Shown here: piece by piece, positions 12,721-23,100 of the stretch
Layout of the letters: each line of letters begins with the position of its first letter
Position numbering within the stretch: position 1 is the first letter of the stretch
DNA from: Macrostomum hystrix
Lineage: Eukaryota; Platyhelminthes; Macrostomidae
NCBI GenBank assembly: GCA_950097015.1
Contig: CATNEN010000005.1
Location: 2,347,501-2,411,500 of the forward strand
DNA: 64,000 nucleotides
Direction: 5' to 3'
Program-made: the position numbers and the translations under genes
The notes under the pieces: model-generated
The model's input: only the letters and a program-made list of their open reading frames with translations
Told to the model about the DNA's origin: nothing
Databases searched by the model: none

Positions 12721-12817
12721 GGACCAACCTCCAAGACACAGTGAGAGTGCACACTGCCTGACGACGACAAAGTCAGGGCAGATATAAACACCTGTGTGAG
12801 TGTGTGCCTCCGTACAT
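12721..12817 (+). repeat. Inverted repeat, left arm
   Basis: Left arm of the inverted pair inside the SINE-like element; its partner at 12902-13012 is in opposite orientation. The arms differ by substitutions and small indels, so the duplication is not very recent. Confidence 0.75.
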
Positions 12818-12901
12818 CATTTGGTGATACTTGACCCGCAGCCAGCGAGGAGGCAATTCTGCCCATTTCGCTGACTCCTGAGCACACACGCACACAGATA
12901 C

Positions 12902-13012
12902 TGTACGCAGGCATACGCTCACACAGGTGTGTACATCTGCCCTGACGCTGACTTTCTTATCGTCAGGCAGTGTACATTTAACTGTGCCTTGGAGGTTGGC
13001 CCTCTAGGGCTG
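12902..13012 (-). repeat. Inverted repeat, right arm
   Basis: Reverse-complement counterpart of 12721-12817. No tRNA-like head is visible beyond its outer end, so if it is a second SINE copy it is 5'-truncated. Confidence 0.75.
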
Positions 13013-13202
13013 TTCTACTGTTAGTTCTCCTCCATTATTCTACTGTTAACAGTCGGCTTATATAGTTCAAATGTCTATGGCGAACGTACTCTTGGCCCTC
13101 ATTAAGCAGTTTATATGTACTTTTTAGAGTACACGGATAGCTGTAGAAGTATCTAATATACGATTTAAAGAGATATTTTTTCTAATTATGTTAACATCGC
13201 AA

Positions 13203-13330
13203 TAGCCTAGAGGTTTGAGGCATCGGATTCACAACTTGAACGTCGGGGGTTCGATTTCAGACTTCACTGAATCAGAGGCCTATCCATGGACCTAGCAGCG
13301 GTAAGCCTCCTTCAGATGCACTTTAAAAAA
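13203..13330 (+). mobile_element. tRNA-derived SINE, partial
   Basis: The head starts near TAGCCTAGAGGTTTGAGGC and carries a clear B box in GGGGGTTCGATTTC after CACAACTTGAACGTC. Head organisation and sequence match the minus-strand SINE at 26008-26255 (TAGCCTAGTAGTTAGAGCG, same GGGGGTTCGATTC box). The body is short or diverged, ending around the CTATCCATGGAC segment and AGATGCAC. Confidence 0.6.
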
Positions 13331-13786
13331 CTTCTTTAACAAACGACCTTGAGATATTTGTTACGAATGAAAAGTCTTGCGTCCCTGTACTTTAGTAGTC
13401 TGTGAGTGACGTCGCTAACACCTAACAACTTCGCAGTGAATTGCAGTAACAAGATAGATTTGTCAATTCGATGGTCTGACAAGCACAGGCATGCAAACAA
13501 TGATTATGTGAGAACGTTGACATGTCAGTGTCGATTTGACGAGTGTTTAAAGAACTATTTATGAAAAACTATTCAAAAGTGACAATTGGAGTGAAGCCAT
13601 GCAAATTGGACTCTTGAGAATTACAGAATTACTTCTCGCTGCTGTCTATTTTCTCAAGCTTTTCGAGAATTCAAAGCGTCAAATTTGTATTGCTTGCTTC
13701 ATGTAGGAAAATGTTTGACATAAAAAACGAATCAAAATATAATTTCGGACGGAAAATTTTTTGAATTGCGTTACTTGATGATTGTT
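13331..13786. other. Unique spacer, 3' flank of the LamG-like gene
   Basis: Single-copy DNA downstream of the minus-strand gene. No distinct array or RNA gene is seen; it may contain that gene's 3' UTR. Confidence 0.45.
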
Positions 13787-14716
13787 TTAACAAATGAGCA
13801 TCAGCCAGGCGATTTCTTCCGCTTTGAGGGCCTTCTCAGACACACCGAAGCACCTCATGAAGCCTTGAAACACTCGGTTGTGATCAATGGTTCTGCTGGT
13901 AGCTCCCAGCTGCACTTTTGTACCGAACAGAGCGCAAGAGCTTAGCGTAGCCTCTAACGCGCTTGGCGAAGTGATTCGCCTTCCATTCACATACAGCATT
14001 ATCGACGGTGCCTGGTGCTCGTACACTCCGGCGATGTGGGTCCACCTGCTGGCTGTGTCGAAAGGTCCGGGCGCTACAATGTAAGACGACGGTGATTCAA
14101 CGGCAATGTGGGCGCCCGCACTTGTCGGGTACAAGTACAGCCGTGTAAACGCGCTAATAGGCAGGGTGAGACCTTCCAGCAGAGGCATCGGGCCCCTCGA
14201 TTCATTCGTTACCTGCACCCACACAGAGAACGTGAAGCTCGTGAGACACTCTGAAGCCAGCTGGTCGATGTTGAATCGCTCATTCACATCGAACTGACCA
14301 GTGAAGTTGACCGCACTGTCCGTGTACTGCATGGCCATGTTCTCCTGCAGGTCGAGATGGCCGCTGTTCGAGGCCACATTGCGGCTGCGAGTGGCGTTGC
14401 TCATGGGCCAGAAGGCGACGAGGCTGAGCTGACGCAGGACGCTCCACACCTCGCAGTCGGTGTCGTTCGAGAGTCGCACAGTTTGCACGCTGTCCGACAC
14501 GTTGCAGACGCCTGTGCGGTAGCTCCAGCCGATGCAGAGACGGAGCTGAGAGCACAGGAAGGCGCACGAGCGAGCGCTTGAGGCCGTCAGCAGGTGTTGG
14601 GGAGTCTGAGCGACCACGCAGCCACCGACTGACATTTCGTGCTTTTGACACACACACTGGCTAAGGGCTAACACTAGTAGAATAGAAAGATACTCAATCA
14701 ATAGATGGAAATTCAT
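13787..14716 (-). CDS. Secreted PAN/apple-like plus LamG-like protein
   Basis: A single-exon frame. I start at Met at 14716 (309 residues) because it is followed by a classical signal peptide, MNFHLLIEYLSILLVLALSQ; the frame extends 37 codons further upstream to another ATG without adding anything recognisable. After the signal peptide comes a cysteine-containing segment (GGCVVAQ, CAFLC, LCIGW, GVCNV, DCEVW) that resembles a small PAN/apple module. Then comes a domain of about 200 residues with the LamG/concanavalin-A-like pattern: AFWPMS, FTFSVWVQV, the WTHIAGVYE strand, LYVNG, then HNRVFQGFMRCFGVS near the C terminus. There is no membrane anchor. The likely role is extracellular carbohydrate or matrix binding; the ligand is unknown. 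A truncated paralogue lies about 1.4 kb upstream on the same strand. Confidence 0.75.
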   Translation of the reverse strand: MNFHLLIEYLSILLVLALSQCVCQKHEMSVGGCVVAQTPQHLLTASSARSCAFLCSQLRLCIGWSYRTGVCNVSDSVQTVRLSNDTDCEVWSVLRQLSLVAFWPMSNATRSRNVASNSGHLDLQENMAMQYTDSAVNFTGQFDVNERFNIDQLASECLTSFTFSVWVQVTNESRGPMPLLEGLTLPISAFTRLYLYPTSAGAHIAVESPSSYIVAPGPFDTASRWTHIAGVYEHQAPSIMLYVNGRRITSPSALEATLSSCALFGTKVQLGATSRTIDHNRVFQGFMRCFGVSEKALKAEEIAWLMLIC

Positions 14717-15293
14717 TTTGCTCAATGCTAGCTGTTTCTCAGAAGCAGTTTTTTTATTGCAGTTGCCTCCTGTTTGCATATTGGTGAGAACTTTATTGAA
14801 CTGCATGGGCAGTACTGGTCCATACACCTCCGACTACAAAGTAGACCAACCAGGAAAACTGATTGAGTACATTTTGAGAAGAGAGCTTGTATTCATGCTG
14901 CTAGAGTGTTTCTTGGCAACGCGAAGGCTTCTATTACTAAATATTGCATGCCATCTTGCGTGTGCCAATTATTTTTGTCTCGTCTCAACGAAATCATACT
15001 TGCCTGTCCGGTTGGCTGAGAAAGATAGTTTGAGAAAGACTTTAAAATAAAAACAATGAATTAAATAGATACTTATATATTAATTTATATTTGCTTTCCG
15101 CGTGAAAGAAGCTACACATTGCTAAACACTGAAGTTTTGACACCGCGTTTTGACATATCGAATGCGTGGGGACACTAGTAAAATACACGCGAACAAAGGC
15201 AGAGGAGAGATGATGATCGAGAGGTAGCTGACCAAATAACAGGTAGTATAATAATTATTCCTAAGCTGGCCTAAATCCGCGCCTACTCTGCAG
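14717..15293. other. Upstream flank of the LamG-like gene
   Basis: Likely holds the promoter and 5' UTR of the minus-strand gene. The frame of that gene stays open to 14827, so a longer N terminus cannot be excluded. No TATA element was identified with confidence. Confidence 0.4.
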
Positions 15294-15475
15294 GTGAGGT
15301 CACCAATGGTCTGCGGTTTCTGCGAGGCTCCAACAATTCCTATCGGTACCTCTCCTTTGCCAAACGGCGAGATCCTCAGGGTCGCTCAATCAACAATCCC
15401 TCTAGGCGACCTGCGCCAATTGAAGGTTTCGTCAGCGAGACTCCTGCAGTCGGGCAGGGCAATCAAGAGCCGTGA
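15294..15475 (+). CDS. Possible terminal exon of an unidentified plus-strand gene (tentative)
   Basis: An acceptor-like CTACTCTGCAG precedes a GC-richer segment that is open for 59 codons in one plus-strand frame from 15296, reading EVTNGLRFLRGSNN at the start and ending GNQEP before TGA at 15473. The composition differs from the surrounding AT-rich DNA. No family was recognised, no partner exon was found, and other frames on both strands are also open here, so this is only a candidate. Confidence 0.18.
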
Positions 15476-16138
15476 GGTGCTCTGAGCCGGGGCAGACTGG
15501 AAACTGTTTCCCTCGCGCACGCTGATTGGTCGGCACCGCAGCTCAGGGGTAGATTTTGGGGTGGCTAGCTGAGCTGTAAGCTGAGTAAAAAAAGAATGCA
15601 AAAAATAACCATAAAAACATCATTTTCATTGAAAAAAGCTTAACAATAAAAATGAATTTCGTCTTCCCTTAGTTCCCTTAGTTCCCTTCCCTTTCGTCTT
15701 CCCTTTCCCTTCCCTTAGATGCATCTCACACATTCTCATTAGCCGGCTGCAAAGTCCCATCCAGTTCTAACAAGTACTTTCTACGTGTGGCTAATTGGTC
15801 TGTTGATATTTTATTCGGAATGACGCTTCTGTTTTTGCTCCTAAAAGGGGATCAACTTCTTCAGCATAACCATGCAATCACAGACGCAGAAAACTACAAT
15901 AGAAAGGCGATTATATAGACAGCAATAAAACAGCAGCAGAGTAGGTCAGTGTCGAAAATATTATATGAAGCACTTAACTGCTGGTAGTTACAAACTAAGT
16001 AACTAACACTTCGCACATCTGACGCTCCCAGAAAGAAACCCCGAAAGCTTAACAGTTCCAAACTGCTTTTCCACTGTCGAAGGACAAACAATCAAATCAA
16101 AAGACAATCAACATTCAAGACGGCCAGAAATTCGCTTC
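15476..16138. other. Spacer with a short simple repeat
   Basis: Mostly unique. A degenerate CTTCCCTTAG/TTCCC simple repeat occupies about 15661-15716. No gene was recognised. Confidence 0.5.
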
Positions 16139-16660
16139 TCAGCAGATCTGAAGCAAGAGAGCCACTTCAGCGCTGCTCAGAGCCCTGTGGGACACTCCGA
16201 AGCATTTCATGAAGCCCTGGAACACTCGGTTGTGCGGTGCTGAGCGAGTGGTCGCTCCGATCTGCACCATGTTGCCAAAGTTCGCACACGATGTCACGGC
16301 CACTGAAGAGCCACTGCTGGCAAGAGTTCCGTTCACGTAGATCCAGAAGGCCGGTGTGTTTCTGTTGTACACTGCAGCGATGTGAGTCCAACCACTGGCC
16401 ATGTCAGTGGGTCCTGGCACTGTTAGATAGGACCATGGAGATTCAATTATGAACTGAATATCAGTGCTAGCAGGAAACAGCCAGAGTCGAGTAAAACGTC
16501 CATCTGGCATCGTCAGGCCTTCGAAAAGAGGCATGGCGCCTCCAGGTTGGTTCGACACCTGCACCCACACAGAGAACGTATGGGTGCAGGTATTGCACCC
16601 ATACACCCATACCCTGCACTGCATTGCTGCACTGCACCAGATATAACAACAGAAGGGCAA
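16139..16660 (-). pseudogene. 5'-truncated paralogue of the LamG-like gene
   Basis: From the FSVWVQV motif to the C terminus the frame is clearly paralogous to the gene at 13787-14716: it shares SVWVQV, MPL-EGLT, FTRL, WTHIA-VY, the VNG turn, HNRVFQGFM and CFGVS, and ends in LLLQIC as that one ends in LMLIC. That part is uninterrupted. Upstream of about 16585 the similarity stops. The PAN-like module and signal peptide are absent, replaced by short local duplications (GTGGGTGCAGGT-type and GCAGTGCAG). The frame remains open to an ATG at 16660 but the added residues look accidental. It could be a broken copy, or the last exon of a gene whose first exon I did not recognise. Confidence 0.6.
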
Positions 16661-19600
16661 GCCCTACCTTGGTTTTACACATCGAAATCATTTCCAACTG
16701 CACTCTCGCACTTTGAGTTTACGCTTCAAGGCACAAGGGGGTTTAATATACAGTTTTTTTCCTAACTGACAGCTCATCAAATAGCATAAGAGCTCAATAT
16801 TGACAAAATTTGAGACACTTCTCACATCAAAGTCAGAAAACTGGAGTTCATCTTGCACCCCTCATTCGATTGTGGTGGAAACAGCTTGCTTTATACCACA
16901 GCCTATCAGATCGAGTGAATCATTTTCTACCGTATTTATTTGTTGCTAATCTGAGAGCTCACTAAAATGAAAACTGTACGTTTAAATTAGATTTATACCA
17001 TGGGAAGTTCTATGCAATGTAGTACATACGTACATATACAATGCGCATACAAAGTACCAACTAGAAGAAGGACGGTAAACTTCGTTTCTTAGAGAATTGA
17101 TTAAAGGCTGATTTTCCCGGAAAGTATATCAACGAGATAGGAGCTTTTTCACTTTCTCACATAAAAATCTTGATAACTTTTTATTGGAAACCGATCCAAA
17201 TGCTTTTCTTTTAATAAATATAGCAAAACATGTTACTATACAATGAGTTTTAGAAAGGCTTCAATCATAAATTATTTAATAAGGTATAGCAGAATAATCG
17301 CGTGGAAGCAATGCGGAGGAAGGATAGAAAATGGGGAGACAATGTAAACAACGAGAGCATACTTCGCACTGAGGAAGAAAAAGCAATCGGAAAATTACAG
17401 ACAGAGAGAAGCAAACAGGTGCATAAAGCACAAATACATACAAAATCTAAACAAAAACTGGGGTGGGGATAAACAAATAGAGCTTGACCAGGACAACAAG
17501 GGAGGTGGCAAGAGAGGGTGAACGAGCACAGAGGTGATTAAGAGAAAGATAGAGGGACAAGAAAGCAAGGGAGACGGAATAAAAAAAAGGCACAGAAGAG
17601 CGACTAAGGGTTCTTAATGACATTGTAGATGTTTTCAATATTGAAAGTTCTTGTCTTGTCTTTTTGTGGTTAGGATGGAGGCCAATGCGGTAAAAATCCC
17701 TCAAAGAAAGAGTTTCCCCATGGAAATATCATTCATCATGTTCATCATGACACCTAGTGATGTCAAATTTGCGCGACTTGATCAGCCTTGGAATAAATGC
17801 ATAAAACAGTATATCTCTAAACATTACTATACGTATACATTTTATTGTAGAAAAAACAAATTCCAAAAAATTTTCCAATGGAGTTCACCTTGTTTTAATT
17901 AACTCACTGGGGCTGAGTTCGGTTTTGAAAATGTGATACTGAGCGGTAATTTAAACCCGTTTTTTAATAAATATTCAATTTAACGAAAATTGTAAGTGAA
18001 CACATTCATATATGCCTGTCAAATTCACATTCATGGTGTCAGTGTCATATCTTGGCATACAGATACAGTTATGAGTTTCTTTCCTGAAATGAACATTGAT
18101 CCGTTCAATCAATACGTACAATTTATGGTACACTGTACAATTTAATGCATTTTTATAATAATGACATTGTTGATAGGACTATTAGTAGTAATTATATTTT
18201 TTATATCAGTTTTATCAGCTAGGGCCTACCCACTAGTCGCACAAAATAGCATAGATTAGCCTAGCATAGCATAGAATAGCATAAAAAACATAGAATAGCT
18301 ATGATAAAATGGATAGAATTCCTGTATATGTAGAAACTATTTTTTCCAGAATAGGATTACTAAATTTGAATATTAAATAGCCCTTAAAATGAAACAGTTT
18401 ATTGTTTGATTTTTTATCACTAGTATTGTTGTGGTCCATTGTGGCAATTCTTTATTTTTAGGATAGCTCTATTGTAGGCATTGGTATAGCCAATCATTGG
18501 TCAGAGTGAGTAGCCCCTTAAGGTTCTTAGAATGGTGCAAGTGTCTTTCAGGGATCAGGCATAAAATTATAAAGGTTAGGCCTATACATTGCATGGCTAG
18601 CCCCCAAACCCTTCACTCTGTAGCTTACCCTAATTGAGCTGAGCTCAGGAACATTACACATAAGCAGATAGCTAAGGTAATTGCTCTAGTGCTTGACTCT
18701 TTTCTTGTTTGATTTATTCTAGAAATGGCCATTGTACTTAAGCAAAAGAAACAAAAGAGTAGCTTTAAAAACATAAAAATGACTTTTTTATTTATGAATC
18801 TACAAAAAACTTTTTTTGTAAAGATTTACACTTTTAGTCTAGTTTTTATTGCATATATGCTATAGAAAAGGTGAGATTTAGCATATTTTTTCAAGCCACA
18901 ATTAGACAAACTGTGTCCTTCCGTCCAAAGACAGTCCTTAGTTGTTTTTAAAACATGATGTTTTTGTATCAGCCCAAAATGACTGTATGGCATATTGTCA
19001 TGGCAGTGGATTTTTTCTGAGGCAGGCCCTGGCAAAAGGCACTCCTGATGTCGCTGGAGCATCTATTAAGCAATGTTGCGATCGCGCCATGGCCTCTGGA
19101 TAGTCCACAAACAGCGTTGATGACATTGTGTCTGCTGTGAATGCGCATCTTCGAGACTTCAGGATCTATAGATGCCACCACACAGATTGCATATCGTGAG
19201 CTGGCATGCAGCAGCTCAAAAAACTGCTTCAATACAAAAGCATGGGCGCTCTCACAGAAACAAGACGATGCTGTGTTCCTCAATGAGAGTAGAGCCGACC
19301 AACAGCCTGCGCCAGTTTCCGAGATGACCCATGAGCTGGAATTGTTCAACATCACTAAAATCATACAGCTGCCTTCCAGCAAAGAACCTTCGCCAGACGA
19401 CTTCGTCGCTAACAATTCATTTTATCATGCATTTTTTATATTTTTTCATTTTAATTTTATTTTTTTAGACATTGGTGGTGATTTAGCTCAGTTCATGTCT
19501 TAAAATTCTGTTGCTTCTTTACGCGCCTAGTTGTGTGTATTTGCCTTTTAATTTTATGTTATTTTACTTTTGCCGTTATACCTCTGTTCTATATTAGTGC

Positions 19601-19945
19601 TATATTTTTTATATTTGCATCTTTCTTTTGCCCTGTAAATTGTCTAACGTTTACATGTTGTAATTTTTCGTGTATAAAGTTCTTCTATGAGTGCGCTTTT
19701 AATTGTGCAGCTTTTTTTAACATTTGCGCTTACCATTTTGTGTGCTATGCATATGTCTATATAACATTTTACGTTTGCATTGCATTAATTATAGCCTTGT
19801 GCTTTGATTATCAGAAAAGTTTGGATATTTTTTCTTTCGAAAAAAATTGTTGTTAAATCATGCTACTGTCAGTAGAGTTAAATGACTAGTATATTTTACT
19901 GTCATAATACTTGATTCACATTTAAGCAAATTCATAAGCCAATGA
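16661..19945. other. Long unique intergenic region upstream of the RabGAP gene
   Basis: AT-rich, 3.3 kb and free of minisatellites, unusual for this window. A small ATAGCATAG-type microrepeat occurs at about 18245-18300. Frames of 120-148 codons overlap on both strands at 18969-19503; I recognise no family in either. The promoter and any non-coding 5' exon of the RabGAP gene should lie in the right-hand part. Confidence 0.5.
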
Positions 19946-19953
19946 ATGGATGA
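19942..19953 (+). promoter_or_regulatory. Three-codon upstream ORF overlapping the RabGAP start
   Basis: ATGAATGGATGA reads Met-Asn-Gly-stop and contains the presumed RabGAP ATG (19946) in another frame. A scanning ribosome would meet this ATG four bases before the main one. The main start has G at +4 but a pyrimidine at -3. A regulatory effect is inference only. Confidence 0.35.
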
Positions 19954-20184
19954 CGTGAGCTCAATTGGCTCAACCTCAACAGCGGATGAGTTCTGCGTTG
20001 TTAGCGCCGATCCAACTGTAAGACGTCACTGCGATTCTAATAATTTTCAAGTCAGCATGAGCGAAGCTATGGCCGATTCCAACACCGTTGTAAAGGCTAA
20101 TCCATTCAATAGCAGCGTCGTCAATCGTGACGAAGACAATCAGGGAGCTGCTGGTTCGTGTACTCTTACTGCTCCTGGAAGCAG
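19946..20184 (+). CDS. RABGAP1: RabGAP exon 1 (N terminus)
   Basis: Encodes residues 1-79 plus two bases. MDDVSSIGSTSTADEFCVVS resembles the N terminus of RABGAP1-type proteins, where a serine-rich stretch leads to an EDFVLV-like motif. The donor is CAG|GTAAGT, leaving phase 2. Confidence 0.85.
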
Positions 20185-23100
20185 GTAAGTTTAATGTCTT
20201 TGATTGTTGTGTTTGACATCAACATCTCACCATGAATCACAGATTTCCAATTAATCCCCAGTTTGTTATTGTCCTAGATCCTCAGTTTGTCAGTCTCCCA
20301 GATCCTCAGTTTGTCATTCTCCCAGATCCTCAGTTTGTCATTCTCCCAGATCCTCAGTTTCTCATTCTCCCAGATTCTCAGTTTCTCATTCTCCCAGATT
20401 CTCAGTTTGTCATTCTCCCAGATCCTGAGATTCTCATTCTCCCAGATCCTCAGTTTGTCATTCTCCCAGATCCTCAGATTCTCATTCTCCCAGATCCTCA
20501 GTTTCTCATTCTCCCAGATCCTCAGTTTGTCATTCTCCCAGATTCTCAGTTTCTCATTCTCCCAGATCCTCAGTTTGTCATTCTCCCAGATCCTCAGTTT
20601 CTCATTCTCCCAGATCCTCAGTTTGTCATTCTCCCAGATCCTCAGTTTGTCATTCTCCCAGATCCTCAGTTTCTCATTCTCCCAGATTCTCAGTTTCTCA
20701 TTCTCCCAGATTCTCAGTTTCTCATTCTTTCAGATCCTCAGTTTCTCATTCTCCCAGATCCTCAGTTTCTCATTCTCCCAGATTCTCAGTTTCTCATTCT
20801 CCCAGATTCTCAGTTTCTCATTCTCCCAGATTCTCAGTTTGTCATTCTCCCAGATCCTGAGATTCTCATTCTCCCAGATCCTCAGTTTCTCATTCTCCCA
20901 GATCCTCAGATTCTCATTCTCCCAGATCCTCAGTTTCTCATTCTCCCAGATCCTCAGTTTGTCATTCTCCCAGATTCTCAGTTTCTCATTCTCCCAGATC
21001 CTCAGTTTGTCATTCTCCCAGATCCTCAGTTTCTCATTCTCCCAGATCCTCAGTTTCTCATTCTCCCAGATCCTCAGTTTCTCATTCTCCCAGATCCTCA
21101 GTTTCTCATTCTCCCAGATTCTCAGTTTCTCATTCTCCCAGATTCTCAGTTTCTCATTCTTTCAGATCCTCAGTTTCTCATTCTCCCAGATCCTCAGTTT
21201 CTCATTCTCCCAGATTCTCAGTTTCTCATTCTCCCAGATCCTCAGTTTCTCATTATCCCAGATCCTCAGTTTGTCATTCTCCCAGATCCTCAGATTCTCA
21301 TTCTCCCAGATCCTCAGTTTGTCATTCTCCCAGATCCTCAGTTTGTCATTCTCCCAGATCCTCAGTTTGTCATTCTCCCAGATCCTCAGTTTGTCATTCT
21401 CCCAGATCCTCAGTTTGTCATTCTCCCAGATCCTCAGTTTCTCATTCTCCCAGATCCTCAGTTTCTCATTCTCCCAGATTCTCAGTTTCTCATTCTCCCA
21501 GAATCTCAGTTTCTCATTCTCCCAGATTCTCAGTTTCTCATTCTTTCAGATCCTCAGTTTCTCATTCTTTCAGATCCTCAGTTTCTCATTCTCCCAGATT
21601 CTTAGTTTCTCATTCTCCCAGATCCTCAGTTTGTCATTATCCCAGATCCTCAGATTCTCATTCTCCCAGATCCTCAGTTTGTCATTCTCCCAGATCCTCA
21701 GATTCTCATTCTCCTAGATCCTCAGTTTCTCATTCTCCCAGATCCTCAGTTTGTCATTCTCCCAGATTCTCAGTTTCTCATTCTCCCAGATCCTCAGTTT
21801 GTCATTCTCCCAGATCCTCAGTTTCTCATTCTCCCAGATCCTCAGTTTCTCATTCTCCCAGATCCTCAGTTTCTCATTCTCCCAGATCCTCAGTTTCTCA
21901 TTCTCCCAGATTCTCAGTTTCTCATTCTCCCAGATTCTCAGTTTCTCATTCTTTCAGATCCTCAGTTTCTCATTCTCCCAGATCCTCAGTTTCTCATTCT
22001 CCCAGATTCTCAGTTTCTCATTCTCCCAGATCCTCAGTTTCTCATTCTCCCAGATCCTCAGTTTGTCATTCTCCCAGATCCTCAGATTCTCATTCTCCCA
22101 GATCCTCAGTTTGTCATTCTCCCAGATCCTCAGTTTCTCATTCTCCCAGATCCTCAGTTTGTCATTCTCCCAGATCCTCAGTTTCTCATTCTCCCAGATC
22201 CTCAGTTTGTCATTCTCCCAGATCCTCAGTTTCTCATTCTCCCAGATCCTCAGTTTCTCATTCTCCCAGATTCTCAGTTTCTCATTCTCCCAGAATCTCA
22301 GTTTCTCATTCTCCCAGATTCTCAGTTTCTCATTCTTTCAGATCCTCAGTTTCTCATTCTTTCAGATCCTCAGTTTCTCATTCTCCCAGATTCTTAGTTT
22401 CTCATTCTCCCAGATCCTCAGTTTGTCATTATCCCAGATCCTCAGATTCTCATTCTCCCAGATCCTCAGTTTGTCATTCTCCCAGATCCTCAGATTCTCA
22501 TTCTCCTAGATCCTCAGTTTCTCATTCTCCCAGATCCTCAGTTTGTCATTCTCCCAGATTCTCAGTTTCTCATTCTCCCAGATCCTCAGTTTGTCATTCT
22601 CCCAGATCCTCAGTTTCTCATTCTCCCAGATCCTCAGTTTCTCATTCTCCCAGATTCTGAGTTTGTCATTCTCCCAGATCCTCAGTTTGTCATTCTCCCA
22701 GATTCTCAGTTTCTCATTCTCCCAGAATCTCAGTTTGTCATTCTCCCAGATCCTCAGTTTGTCATTCTCCCAGATCCTCAGTTTCTCATTCTCCCAGATC
22801 CTCAGTTTCTCATTCTCCCAGATTCTTAGTTTCTCATTCTCCCAGATCCTCAGTTTGTCATTATCCCAGATCCTCAGATTCTCATTCTCCCAGATCCTCA
22901 GTTTGTCATTCTCCCAGATCCTCAGTTTGTCATTCTCCCAGATCCTCAGTTTGTCATTCTCCCAGATCCTCAGTTTGTCATTCTCCCAGATCCTCAGTTT
23001 GTCATTCTCCCAGATCCTCAGTTTGTCATTCTCCCAGATCCTCAGTTTCTCATTCTCCCAGATCCTCAGTTTCTCATTCTCCCAGATCCTCAGTTTGTCA

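Larger units (their letters stand above)
12603..13012 (+). mobile_element. tRNA(Leu/Ser)-derived SINE-like element with a long inverted repeat
   Basis: The head (about 12605-12690) resembles a class II tRNA. GGGTGAG can pair with TTCACCC as an acceptor stem, GTGGCAGAGCGGTCTAACGC is a good pol III A box of tRNA-Leu/Ser type, and GAGTTCGATTCC is a B box. The anticodon stem does not form convincingly, so I read it as a tRNA-derived SINE head rather than a working tRNA. The body contains arms at about 12721-12817 and 12902-13012 that are inverted copies of one another (shared pieces include CCAACCTCCAAG, ACTGCCTGACGA and CACCTGTGTGAG). This could be two SINE bodies tail to tail, or one foldback element. 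Confidence 0.65.

Noticed and set aside
18969-19503. Overlapping frames of 148 (minus) and 120 (plus) codons
   Set aside because: Neither resembles a family I know; the plus frame runs into low-complexity F/I-rich AT DNA. Possibly a decayed element, but unsupported.
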